A stretch of DNA of 31,298 nucleotides from RUG11237 sp045126515 (GTDB lineage Bacteria; Bacillota; Clostridia; Lachnospirales; Lachnospiraceae). Positions 7,816-16,700 of this stretch are shown one piece after another. The position numbers were made by a program, and so were the translations under genes. Within the stretch, counting starts at the first letter, position 1. The number at the start of each line of letters is the position of its first letter. Location: positions 1 through 31,298 of the forward strand of contig JBGVOM010000155.1 of assembly GCA_045126515.1 (NCBI GenBank). The letters run 5' to 3'. Below the pieces are notes generated by a model. It made no database searches, was not told where the DNA came from, and was given only the letters and a program-made list of their open reading frames with translations.

Positions 7816-8037
7816 ATGTCAGAAAATCAGGTGAAAATATCTTATAAGCCCTTATGGAAACTATTGATTGATAGGGATATGACGAAAACTGAATTAAGAA
7901 AAAGAACGCAAATTGCACCAAGCACATTTACGAAGATGAATAATGATCAGCAGGTGTCACTAGATATCTTAGCGAGGATATGTGTTGAGCTGGAATGTGG
8001 ATTTGATGACATTGTGCAGATTGAGTCTGAAGAATAG
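7816..8037 (+). CDS. Small Cro/CI-type regulator of the R-M operon
   Basis: A 73-residue HTH protein. PLWKLLIDRDMTKTELRKRT, IAPSTFTKMNNDQQVSLDIL and ARICVELECGFDDIVQI match the short YozG-like XRE family, which is mostly just the HTH domain. AGGAAAG precedes ATG 7816. It lies 27 bases before hsdM. Such regulators are common at the head of type I R-M operons in Firmicutes and are thought to delay or limit expression. Whether it represses or activates cannot be read here. Confidence 0.85.
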   Translation: MSENQVKISYKPLWKLLIDRDMTKTELRKRTQIAPSTFTKMNNDQQVSLDILARICVELECGFDDIVQIESEE

Positions 8038-8064
8038 AAATAGTATGGAAAGAGAGGATTTATT

Positions 8065-9576
8065 GTGGCGGATAAGAACAATGCAAATATAGGATTTGAA
8101 AAAGAAATATGGGATGCGGCTTGTGTGCTTTGGGGCCATATTCCAGCAGCAGAGTACAGAAAAGTTATTATTGGACTTATTTTCTTAAGATACATATCAG
8201 CGGCATTTGATAAAAGATATAAAGAACTAGTAGAAGAGGGCGATGGTTTCGAGGATGATATAGATGCATATACTATGGAAAATGTTTTCTTTGTACCAGA
8301 GGAAGCAAGATGGTCAACTATAGCATCTGCAGCTCATACTCCGGAAATTGGAATTGTGATTGATAATGCTATGAAGGCTATTGAGGCAGACAATAAAAGT
8401 TTGAAAGATGTTCTTCCAAAGAATTATGCTAGTCCAGATTTGGATAAAAGAATCCTAGGTGATGTTGTTGATATATTTACAAATAGTATTGACATGACTG
8501 ATACAGAAGCAAATGAAGATTTGCTTGGAAGAACATATGAGTATTGTATTGCACAGTTTGCAGAAAAAGAAGGTGCAAGTGGAGGAGAATTTTATACTCC
8601 TTCAAGTATAGTAAAAACATTGGTTGAAATCTTAAAACCATTTGAAAACTGCCGCGTATATGATCCTTGTTGTGGTTCGGGTGGAATGTTTGTACAGAGT
8701 GCAAAGTTCATTCAAGCACATAATGGAAAAAGGGGAGCAATTTCTGTATATGGGCAGGAAGCGAATGCTGATACATGGAAAATGGCAAAAATGAATATGG
8801 CAATCAGAGGCATAGATGCTAACTTTGGACCATATCAGGCAGATACATTTACGAATGATTGGCATAAGACTTTAAAAGCAGATTTTATACTTGCGAATCC
8901 TCCATTCAACTATCATCCATGGAATCAAGAAAGGTTGGTAGATGATCTACGTTGGAAATATGGTCTGCCACCAGCAGGAAATGCTAACTATGCATGGATT
9001 CAGCATATGATTCATCACTTGGCACCGAATGGAAAGATAGGATTAGTACTTGCAAATGGGGCATTATCTACACAAACAAGTGGAGAAGGAGAGATTCGTA
9101 AGAAGATAATTGAAGATGATAAAATTGAAGGTATTATTGCGATGCCTACGCAGCTTTTCTATAGTGTAACTATTCCGGTAACTTTGTGGTTTATTACAGA
9201 TAACAAAAAACAGAAGGGAAAAATATTATTTATAGATGCTCGTAATATGGGGCATATGGTAGACAGAAAACATAGAGATCTGGATGATGAAAAAGATATT
9301 AAATTATTGGCAGACACTTTTGAAGCATTTCAGAATGGAACATTGGAGGAGAAAAAAGGCTTCTGTGCAATAGCAACGATAGAGGATATCGCTAAACAGG
9401 ATTATATTCTTACTCCGGGACGATATGTTGGGATTGCAGAACAGGAAGATGATGGAGAACCATTTGAGGAAAAGATGGGAAGGCTTACATCAGAACTGTC
9501 GGATATGTTTGCAAAATCACATGAACTAGAGGATGAAATAAGAAAAAAATTGGGGGCGATTGGGTATGAAATATAA
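8065..9576 (+). CDS. hsdM: Type I modification methyltransferase HsdM
   Basis: A 503-residue adenine-N6 methyltransferase subunit. The N-terminal HsdM_N helices (EIWDAACVLWGHIPAAEYRK) are followed by the methylase core. The SAM-binding motif is DPCCGSGGMFVQSAKF (about 200-215) and the catalytic motif is NPPF at residues 278-281. Two HsdM with one HsdS form the methylase; adding HsdR makes the nuclease. The start is GTG at 8065 behind AGAGAGGAT. The C-terminal helical region (LTSELSDMFAKSHELEDEI) is where HsdS is contacted. It overlaps hsdS by 11 bases. The length is normal for the family. Confidence 0.97.
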   Translation: MADKNNANIGFEKEIWDAACVLWGHIPAAEYRKVIIGLIFLRYISAAFDKRYKELVEEGDGFEDDIDAYTMENVFFVPEEARWSTIASAAHTPEIGIVIDNAMKAIEADNKSLKDVLPKNYASPDLDKRILGDVVDIFTNSIDMTDTEANEDLLGRTYEYCIAQFAEKEGASGGEFYTPSSIVKTLVEILKPFENCRVYDPCCGSGGMFVQSAKFIQAHNGKRGAISVYGQEANADTWKMAKMNMAIRGIDANFGPYQADTFTNDWHKTLKADFILANPPFNYHPWNQERLVDDLRWKYGLPPAGNANYAWIQHMIHHLAPNGKIGLVLANGALSTQTSGEGEIRKKIIEDDKIEGIIAMPTQLFYSVTIPVTLWFITDNKKQKGKILFIDARNMGHMVDRKHRDLDDEKDIKLLADTFEAFQNGTLEEKKGFCAIATIEDIAKQDYILTPGRYVGIAEQEDDGEPFEEKMGRLTSELSDMFAKSHELEDEIRKKLGAIGYEI

Positions 9577-10711
9577 ATTGCAAGATATAGTAGATGTTAC
9601 TATGGGACAATCGCCAAAATCTGAATTCTACAATAATGATGGAGAAGGTGTTCCGTTTTTGCAAGGAAATAGAACATTTGGTTTCAAATATCCGACATTT
9701 GATACATTTACAACGATGGTTACAAAAGAAGCAAAAGTTGGCGATGTAATAATGAGCGTTAGGGCTCCTGTTGGAGATTTAAATATAACACCTGTTGATA
9801 TATGTTTGGGAAGAGGTGTTTGCTCTCTAAGAATGAAAAATGGGAATCAGGAATTTTTGTATTACATGATGAAATACTATATTCCACAGTTAATAAACAA
9901 GGAAAGTGGAACAGTATTTGGTTCTGTGAATCGAAATGATATTATTGAATTAGAAATTGATATACCTAATGATGCAGAAAAGCAAGGGAAAATTTCAAGA
10001 TTTTTGTCAATGCTTGATGAAAAAATTCAAATTAATAATAAGATAAACAATAATTTACTGGAGCAAGTGCTCGCTATATATCGTAATAGTTTTGTTAATA
10101 CCATCAATGCTGAGCGTAAAACATGTCGTGCTGATGAGTATTTTGATATTTCTATTGGTAAAACACCGCCAAGAAAAGAAACTCAATGGTTTAGCACTAA
10201 TCCGGAAGATGTAAATTGGGTATCAATCTCGGATATGGGGACTTGCGGTCTTTACATAAGCAGCACTTCTGAGCAATTAACAAAGGAAGCTGTTGAGCGA
10301 CACAATGTAAAAGTCGTACCAGATAATACAGTTTTACTTAGCTTTAAACTCACAGTTGGCAGAATAGCTATTACAAATGGTGAAATGACCACCAATGAAG
10401 CTATAGCACATTTCAAGACTGAAAAAAAGGTAATAAATGAATATCTCTATTGTTATCTGAAGTGCTTTAACTATCAATCTATGGGAAGTACATCATCAAT
10501 CGCAACAGCAGTAAACTCAAAGATAATCAAAGGTATGCCTTTTGTTGTTCCAACCGATGATGAGGTGGAAGAATTTCATGAAATTGTTGCACCAATGTTT
10601 GCTCAAATAAAGGCTAACCAAATTGAAATTGAAAGTTTAGCAACACTAAGAGATACTCTTCTGCCGAAACTAATGTCGGGTGAAATAGATGTATCCAGCA
10701 TTGAAGTTTAA
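9566..10711 (+). CDS. hsdS: Type I specificity subunit HsdS, complete form
   Basis: A 381-residue protein with two target-recognition domains. TRD1 runs from the N-terminus (KLQDIVDVTMGQSPKSEFYN) to about residue 150. A helical spacer FLSMLDEKIQINNKINNNLL follows. TRD2 (EYFDISIGKTPPRKETQWFS onward) ends in a second helix TLLPKLMSGEIDVSSIEV. It sets the bipartite DNA target of the methylase and nuclease. ATG 9566 follows GGGGGCG; the TTG at 9560 is less likely. An inversion site (10043-10057) lies exactly between the two halves, and an inverse copy (10717-10731) lies just after the stop. The second half can therefore be exchanged. This copy is in the complete state. Confidence 0.95.
   Translation: MKYKLQDIVDVTMGQSPKSEFYNNDGEGVPFLQGNRTFGFKYPTFDTFTTMVTKEAKVGDVIMSVRAPVGDLNITPVDICLGRGVCSLRMKNGNQEFLYYMMKYYIPQLINKESGTVFGSVNRNDIIELEIDIPNDAEKQGKISRFLSMLDEKIQINNKINNNLLEQVLAIYRNSFVNTINAERKTCRADEYFDISIGKTPPRKETQWFSTNPEDVNWVSISDMGTCGLYISSTSEQLTKEAVERHNVKVVPDNTVLLSFKLTVGRIAITNGEMTTNEAIAHFKTEKKVINEYLYCYLKCFNYQSMGSTSSIATAVNSKIIKGMPFVVPTDDEVEEFHEIVAPMFAQIKANQIEIESLATLRDTLLPKLMSGEIDVSSIEV
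10043..10057 (+). repeat. hsdS inversion site a
   Basis: ATAAACAATAATTTA inside the spacer between the two TRDs of hsdS, encoding INNNL. First of four exact copies in the locus. Confidence 0.85.
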
Positions 10712-10716
10712 GCTAC

Positions 10717-10731
10717 TAAATTATTGTTTAT
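10717..10731 (-). repeat. hsdS inversion site b
   Basis: Exact inverse copy of ATAAACAATAATTTA six bases after the hsdS stop codon. Inversion between a and b would turn around the 3' half of hsdS. The joined sequence would read NNNLVA and stop. Confidence 0.85.
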
Positions 10732-10734
10732 AAG

Positions 10735-10957
10735 ATTGAAGTGTTTAGGCTTGCAGTGCAAGGGTTGGTTGCACCAATAGCTATTTCATCGCTCGTAGCC
10801 CTAATTATTGTTTCTGTTGTTAAAGCAATGAAAAAGGTGAAAGGAGATGACGCCATGGAAAATAGAAAGAAAGAATTTGTAAATACAGGTTTGGATGTTT
10901 TAGCTACTATGAGCGCTAATTTAGCAGGAGGTGCACTGCTAGCCTAAACACTTCAAT
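10735..10957. mobile_element. 223-bp mini-element with 26-bp terminal inverted repeats
   Basis: The left end 10735-10760 and the reverse complement of 10932-10957 match at 25 of 26 bases (both begin ATTGAAGTGTTTAGGCT). The single mismatch is T/A at position 18. The size and perfect-looking termini resemble a MITE or other non-autonomous element. It sits 3 bases from inversion site b and carries its own small ORF, which starts and ends inside the repeats. I saw no clear target duplication, and no other copy in the window. Confidence 0.6.
10741..10947 (+). CDS. Small hydrophobic protein inside the IR element
   Basis: A 68-codon frame from GTG 10741 to TAA 10945-10947. Residues about 5-28 (VQGLVAPIAISSLVALIIVS) form one membrane helix followed by KAMKKVKGD. 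That shape is shared by small membrane peptides, including type I toxins. No ribosome binding site is seen before the GTG. An internal AAAGGAG gives a better start at ATG 10855, which would yield only a 30-residue peptide (MENRKKEFVNTGLDVLATMS...). It may be unexpressed. No family recognised. Confidence 0.35.
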   Translation: MFRLAVQGLVAPIAISSLVALIIVSVVKAMKKVKGDDAMENRKKEFVNTGLDVLATMSANLAGGALLA

Positions 10958-10981
10958 TACAGAATAGATAAAAGCTCCTAC

Positions 10982-11049
10982 CAACGGCAGGAGTTGATTA
11001 AAAGAACTGCCGTTGCGAGTCGTTCTCTAAATTAAAAGGAGGAACGACT
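10982..11049 (+). promoter_or_regulatory. Two leader hairpins of the recombinase gene
   Basis: CAACGGCAG (10982-10990) pairs with CTGCCGTTG (11007-11015), a 9-bp stem. AGTCGTTC (11018-11025) pairs with GAACGACT (11042-11049), which ends directly at the ATG. The second stem places the AAAGGAGG (11035-11042) at its loop edge, so folding could limit ribosome access. The first stem has no U-run. Confidence 0.5.
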
Positions 11050-12033
11050 ATGAAACAAAACCTAATTAACGATGTTGTCAGGGATATGTTGCCATACCTA
11101 AATAACGCACAAATTGAAAGATTACAGGCGGTGATGCAGCACGCACTTTTTAGTTATGAAGTTATCGAGAATGAAAATAAGGATTCTTCTGTGGAACAGG
11201 ATTTCGTGGAGCTGTTCCTATCAGCAAAGCGGATTGAGGGATGTTCTGAGAAATCTCTTAAATATTACAAGGCAACCATTGAAGCAATGCTCAATGAACT
11301 GCACAAAGATGTTAAGCACATTGTAACGGACGATATTCGAGTATACCTGACCGAGTATCAGGAAAAGAAGAAGTCGAGCAAAGTAACAATTGACAATATT
11401 CGCCGTATTTTGTCCAGTTTCTTTTCATGGCTGGAGGACGAGGATTACATTCTGAAAAGCCCGGTCAGACGAATACATAGAGTTAAAACCGGCACAAACA
11501 TCAAAGAAACCTATTCCGATGAAGCGTTGGAACTTATGAGGGATAACTGCACGGAACCGAGAGACTTAGCAATCATAGATATGCTTGCTTCAACAGGTAT
11601 GCGTGTTGGCGAAATGGTATTGCTGAATCGAAATGATATTGATTTCAACGAACGAGAGTGTATTGTGTTCGGTAAAGGTAGCAAGGAGCGAGTGGTCTAT
11701 TTTGACGCTCGAACAAAGATACATTTGCAGAATTACTTAGAGAGCAGAATGGACGATAATCCGGCGCTATTCGTGTCGTTGAAATCGCCGCACGAAAGGC
11801 TGAAAATCGGTGGAGTTGAGGTTCGCCTGCGAGAATTTGGAAAACAGTTAGGATTGCAAAAGGTACACCCGCATAAGTTCAGGCGTACACTTGCGACTAT
11901 GGCAATAGATAAGGGAATGCCCATCGAGCAATTACAACAGCTCTTGGGGCATAGGAAGATAGATACGACCTTGCAATACGCAATGGTCAAACAAAGCAAT
12001 GTTAAGATTGCTCATCGAAAATATATAGGATAG
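11050..12033 (+). CDS. XerD-like tyrosine recombinase of the hsdS switch
   Basis: A 327-residue recombinase. It has an N-terminal SAM-like core-binding domain (VEQDFVELFLSAKRIEGCSE, then YYKATIEAML) and a catalytic domain with the full active site: Arg in STGMRVGEMVLLNR, Lys in GKGSKERVVYF, HPHKFRRTLAT (HxxR), LLGHRKIDTTLQYAMV (His and nucleophile Tyr). It has no arm-binding domain, unlike the element integrase. Recombinases of this type between hsdS genes invert or shuffle specificity halves (the PsrA/CreX arrangement of pneumococcus and other Firmicutes). It lies between sites b and c. Strong AAAGGAGG precedes ATG 11050. Confidence 0.93.
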   Translation: MKQNLINDVVRDMLPYLNNAQIERLQAVMQHALFSYEVIENENKDSSVEQDFVELFLSAKRIEGCSEKSLKYYKATIEAMLNELHKDVKHIVTDDIRVYLTEYQEKKKSSKVTIDNIRRILSSFFSWLEDEDYILKSPVRRIHRVKTGTNIKETYSDEALELMRDNCTEPRDLAIIDMLASTGMRVGEMVLLNRNDIDFNERECIVFGKGSKERVVYFDARTKIHLQNYLESRMDDNPALFVSLKSPHERLKIGGVEVRLREFGKQLGLQKVHPHKFRRTLATMAIDKGMPIEQLQQLLGHRKIDTTLQYAMVKQSNVKIAHRKYIG

Positions 12034-12046
12034 AGAGGATTATTAT

Positions 12047-12592
12047 ATGGCTGAATGGATTGAATGTAAAATTTCTGATATTGGAACTGTTGTAGGTGGT
12101 GCTACTCCTTCAACGAAAAAAACTGAATATTATGAAGGTGGGAATATCGCTTGGGTAACCCCGAAAGATTTAGCTACATTCAGTGGTCGTTATATTCAGC
12201 GTGGTGAAAGAAATATTACCGAAATCGGTTTGAAAAGCTGTTCCACCCAGCTTTTACCTCAAAACACAGTTCTGTTTTCTTCAAGAGCGCCAATAGGATA
12301 TGTAGCTATTGCGGCAAATGAAGTATGTACTAATCAGGGATTTAAGAGTGTTATTCCGAATGAAGTTACTGACCCACTTTTCCTGTTTTATTTACTCAAA
12401 TACAATAAAGATAGGATAGAAGGTATGGGGAGCGGTACGACTTTCAAAGAAGTGTCTGGCAATACTATGAAGAACATAGTAGTAAATGTACCTGCTGATA
12501 AAGAGATTCAGACAAAGATTGCTTCGTTATTGGGGGCTATTGATGACAAAATTGAAGAAAATGAGAGGATAAACAATAATTTAGCGGCTTAG
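12047..12592 (+). CDS. Half HsdS (5' target-recognition half, switched-off state)
   Basis: A 181-residue protein with one TRD (MAEWIECKISDIGTVVGGAT through TLASLLGAIDDK-type helix, here KIASLLGAIDDKIEENERIN). It ends NNNLAA-stop directly after inversion site c. AGAGAGGAT precedes ATG 12047, 13 bases after the recombinase stop. The matching second half lies just downstream on the opposite strand. Inversion between c and d would join them into a full second HsdS. Alone it may act as a half-subunit (two halves can dimerise in some type I systems), or serve as a reservoir for hsdS. Confidence 0.9.
   Translation: MAEWIECKISDIGTVVGGATPSTKKTEYYEGGNIAWVTPKDLATFSGRYIQRGERNITEIGLKSCSTQLLPQNTVLFSSRAPIGYVAIAANEVCTNQGFKSVIPNEVTDPLFLFYLLKYNKDRIEGMGSGTTFKEVSGNTMKNIVVNVPADKEIQTKIASLLGAIDDKIEENERINNNLAA
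12569..12583 (+). repeat. hsdS inversion site c
   Basis: ATAAACAATAATTTA within the end of the half hsdS gene, in the same frame as site a. Confidence 0.85.
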
Positions 12593-13260
12593 ATTTCGAC
12601 ATTGGAAACATCAAGCTCACCGGACATTAGTTTTGGTAAAAGAGTATCACGCATTTGCTTTAATGCTTCGTTTTCTTGGCAATTAGCAAATATTTTTTTC
12701 GTAATATCACGAGCGACGCTATCAAATATTTCTATCTCTTCTTTTGGAGCAACATAGATAGAATGTTTGATTATATGAGTTACCTTAATACTTGGCTGAA
12801 CAGAGCCAATGTTGTATGCTACCAAGTCGTTTTTTATGTAATTCAGATATTGATACAAGTAGAGTGGTGATATACCTTTTGTTCTAAACCCTACAACATT
12901 TTGAGCAATGCAACCTGTGTTTCCAAGAAATATTTTCATTTCAGCCAAACTACCTACGGTTGAAATAAGAATATCATATTCTTTCGGGTGCCCACTTCTA
13001 AACCAGTTATTGTATGTCTCTTCGGAAACATATTTTGTGCAGTTGGTGTAATCAATTATTCTTGAATTACCAGATAATGCTCTAACATCAATTATAGGAT
13101 AGGCTGTTGGTTCGTCAGATAATGGTGGCGTTTTTCCTCTGTTATCTACACTTTCGATTAAGTCACCTAATTTAGTGTCGCTATCATCAAGAGAACCAAT
13201 GGAATGACCAAACATATTTACGAATAAGTAACTTAGTTGTTGCTCTAAATTATTGTTTAT
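12589..13260 (-). pseudogene. Inverted hsdS 3' half (silent specificity cassette)
   Basis: On the - strand the frame runs from site d to a stop at 12591-12589. It encodes INNNLEQQLSYLFVNMFGHS, then a complete second TRD (KLGDLIESVDNRGKTPPLSD...), and ends TLLPKLMSGELDVSNVEI. The ending matches the complete hsdS almost residue for residue. The frame is open upstream to 13305, but there is no ribosome binding site and that part overlaps the next + strand gene. It is therefore a promoterless cassette, not a gene in its own right. It overlaps the half gene tail to tail by 3-4 bases. When inverted via c/d or a/d it supplies an alternative 3' half. Confidence 0.9.
13246..13260 (-). repeat. hsdS inversion site d
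   Basis: Fourth exact copy of ATAAACAATAATTTA, inverse orientation, at the outer end of the silent cassette. It lies 13 bases before the ATG of the next gene. Confidence 0.85.
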
Positions 13261-13273
13261 TTTAGGTGATGAT

Positions 13274-13711
13274 ATGATAGAACACAAAGTAATAAGGATA
13301 GTCATTGATTTTATAAATAATATTTTATTTCATACTCCGAACGAAGAACTTAATGAACAGGAGAAAGAAATGGTAATACAAAATGGGTTAGTGCATTTTT
13401 GTAACAGTGAGAATGTGGATAATATACTTTGTGAAGGAATAAGAGGAGACCTAAAACTTCCGATGAAGAAAATTGAAAAGGGTTATACATGGTTCTATAT
13501 ATACGATGAGATGACTTTTGATGAGAAAAAACAAATTATTCACGGAAAAGGAGAACGAAAAAGTTATGATGCATTTATTGTAGTAAAAGGGTTGTCAGAA
13601 CAGCAAATGAGAAAATTAAGAATACGTCGAAAAATTGATGATGCAATTATCTATCCGGGAACGTTACAATCTAATGATATGACGGCAAATTATATAAATA
13701 AAAGGAGTTGA
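13274..13711 (+). CDS. Small protein of unknown function, weakly ADP-ribosyltransferase-like
   Basis: A 145-residue protein starting MIEHKVIRIVIDFINNILFH. The core GLVHFCNSENVDNILCEGIR has the 'LxHFTxxENxxxILxxGI' shape seen at the start of DarT/ART-like folds. Such folds modify nucleic acid or protein using NAD, but the later catalytic Glu motif is not convincing here. The rest is basic (RKLRIRRKIDD). AGGTGAT precedes ATG 13274. It ends 6 bases before the hsdR start, in the hsdR transcript, and right next to inversion site d. It may be an R-M accessory or anti-restriction factor. I do not recognise a named family. Confidence 0.6.
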   Translation: MIEHKVIRIVIDFINNILFHTPNEELNEQEKEMVIQNGLVHFCNSENVDNILCEGIRGDLKLPMKKIEKGYTWFYIYDEMTFDEKKQIIHGKGERKSYDAFIVVKGLSEQQMRKLRIRRKIDDAIIYPGTLQSNDMTANYINKRS

Positions 13712-13716
13712 TACAC

Positions 13717-16700
13717 ATGTCCACAACATTTACAGAAGCAGACTACGAAAATTCCATAATAGAGTTATTCCAAAATATGGGATACCAATATGTTTACGGA
13801 CCGGATATCGAACGAGATTTCTACAGTCCATTATACAAGGATGTACTTATAGAATACATACATAGACTAAATCCTTCTCTACCAGAGGAGGCTATTTCTG
13901 ATGCAATGTACAAGTTACAAAATTATGAAAATGGAGACCTTGTACAGAAGAATGAAGTGTTTATGGACTATATTCAGCATGGAATTCCTGTCAGATATAC
14001 GGCAGATGGAGAAATGTGTTTTTCATTGGCATACATAGTGGATTATAAAAATGTGGACAATAACTCTTTTATCGTAGCAAATCAGTGGACATTTATTGAG
14101 AATAGCAACAAGAGACCGGATATCATCTTGTTTATAAACGGGCTTCCGGTTGTTCTTATAGAATTGAAATCACCTTCCAGAGAAGAAACAGATGCATCAG
14201 AAGGTTATTTGCAGATTAGAAATTACATCCATGAGATTCCTTCTATGTTTATCTATAATTGTATTAGCGTTATTAGCGATCAGTTGACATCGAAGGCAGG
14301 TACAATTACTTCAGGTGAAGACCGTTTTATGGAATGGAAAACGAAAGATGGAAATTATGAGAATACGCAGTATGCTCAGTTTGATACATTTTTTGAAGGG
14401 ATGTTTGACAGAGCAAGATTGCTCGATATTATCAAAAACTTTATCTGTTTTTCAGATGAGGGATTGAAGAAGTACAAAATACTAGCGGGATATCATCAGT
14501 ATTTTGCGGTAAATAAGGCTGTTCAGATGGCAAAAAAGGCGACCGTTACAGATGGAAAAGGTGGTGTTTTCTGGCATACACAAGGCTCGGGAAAATCTTT
14601 ATCAATGGTATTTTATGCTCATTTGTTGCAGGAGGCATTGGACAGCCCGACTATAGTTGTTATTACGGATAGAAATGATTTGGATGACCAGCTCTTTGGG
14701 CAGTTTGCAAGATGCAGTGCATTCTTAAGACAGGTTCCGGTTCATGCAACATGCAGAAAACTAGGACCAAGTTCAACGAAGGATGATATTGGATTAAAGG
14801 ATTGGCTGAATGGTAGACAAGCTAATGGAATTATATTTACCACAATGCAAAAGTTTGAAGAATCAGAAGAACCATTATCTGAAAGACGAAACATTATTGT
14901 CATGGCGGATGAGGCTCATCGTGGACAATATGGTTTAAAAGAAAAAATAAAAATGGTAGAAAATGAAGATGGAGAAAAAGAGGCTAAGATTGTAACAGGA
15001 ACAGCCAGGACTATTAGAAATTGCCTTCCAAATGCTACATATGTGGGATTTACTGGTACGCCTATATCTATGAAAGATAGGAGTACAAGAGAAGTCTTTG
15101 GAGACTATATTGATATATATGATATGACGCAGGCGGTTGAAGATGGAGCTACAAGACCAGTTTATTACGAAAGCAGAGTTATCAAGTTAAAGCTGGATGA
15201 AGCAACACTCAAATTGATTGATGCAGAATATGATTTAATGGCATCAAATGCAGATGCAGAGGTTGTAGAAAAGAGTAAAAAACAATTAGGACAAATGGAG
15301 GCAATCCTTGGTAATGACAAGACAATAGACTCATTAGTATGTGATATTTTAGATCATTATGATAACAATAGAGCTAATCTGCTTACAGGAAAAGCTATGA
15401 TTGTTGCATATTCACGCTCTATTGCTATGAAAATATATAAGAGAATTTTGGAACTTCGACCGACATGGACAGAAAAAGTCGGGGTTGTTATGACTGATAG
15501 CAACAAAGATCCAGAAGAATGGAAAGAGATTATTGGAAATAAACGTCACAAGGATGAGATGGCAAAGAAGTTCAAGGACAATGATAGTCCACTTAAAATT
15601 GCGATAGTAGTTGATATGTGGCTTACAGGATTTGATGTGCCAGCACTTGCTACAATGTATGTTTATAAGCCTATGAAGGGTTATAATCTTATGCAGGCAA
15701 TAGCCAGAGTTAATCGAGTCTTTAAAGATAAGGAAGGTGGTCTTGTTGTTGACTATGTAGGTATTGCATCTGCACTCAAAGAGGCAATGAATGATTATAC
15801 TTCACGTGATAAGAAAAACTACGGAGATACTGATGTTGCGAAGGTTGCATATCCGAAATTCTTAGAAAAACTTTCAATATGTCAGGATTTCTTCCATGGA
15901 TATGATTATTCTAAGTTTATGACAGGCTCAGATTTGGAAAGATCAAAAGCCATTAGCGGAGGCGTAAACTTTATAGTTGGTGTTAATAAAGAAAAAGAAA
16001 GAACAGAGTTCTTAAAGGAAGCACTACTTTTAAAACAGGCACTGTCATTATGTTCATCAATGGTAGAGGAATCACTTCGCATCGAAGCAGCTTTTTTTGA
16101 ATCTGTCAGAGTACTTGTAATGCGACTTATGAATCAGGGACAGGGAAAGAAAATATCCCTTCCAGAGATGAATGCCAGAATAAATGAATTGCTAAAGGCA
16201 AGTATAAAGAGTGATGGTGTAATCAATCTGTTCTCTGATGTATCGCAAAATTTTTCACTATTTGATCCAAAGTTCTTAGAAGAAATATCAAAGATGAAAG
16301 AGAAAAACCTCGCAGTGGAATTACTAAAAAAATTGATTGCAGAGCAGGTTCAAATATATCGAAGAACTAATGTTGTAAAGTCTGAAAAGTTTAGTGAAAT
16401 CATCCAGCAAACCATGAATAGATATCTTAATGGTATGCTTACGAATGAACAGGTAATAGAAGAACTTCTGAATTTGGCTAAGCAGATTGCAGCAGCAAAG
16501 CAAGAAGGTGACAAGCTGGGGCTTACAGCGGATGAATTGGCATTCTATGATGCCCTTACAAAACCGCAGGCTATTAAGGACTTTTATGAAAATGAAGAAC
16601 TTATAGCAATTACTAAGGAGCTAGCTGACACACTTCGTAAAAATCGAACAATCGACTGGCAGAAGCGTGATTCAGCACGGGCTAAGATGAGGATGATGAT

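Noticed and set aside
10735..10957. Autonomous insertion sequence
   Set aside because: It is only 223 bp, with no transposase and no evident target duplication.
12589..13305. Minus-strand hsdS half as an independent gene starting at 13305
   Set aside because: There is no ribosome site or promoter, and the first codons overlap the + strand gene. The homologous part begins at site d, so it is a silent cassette.
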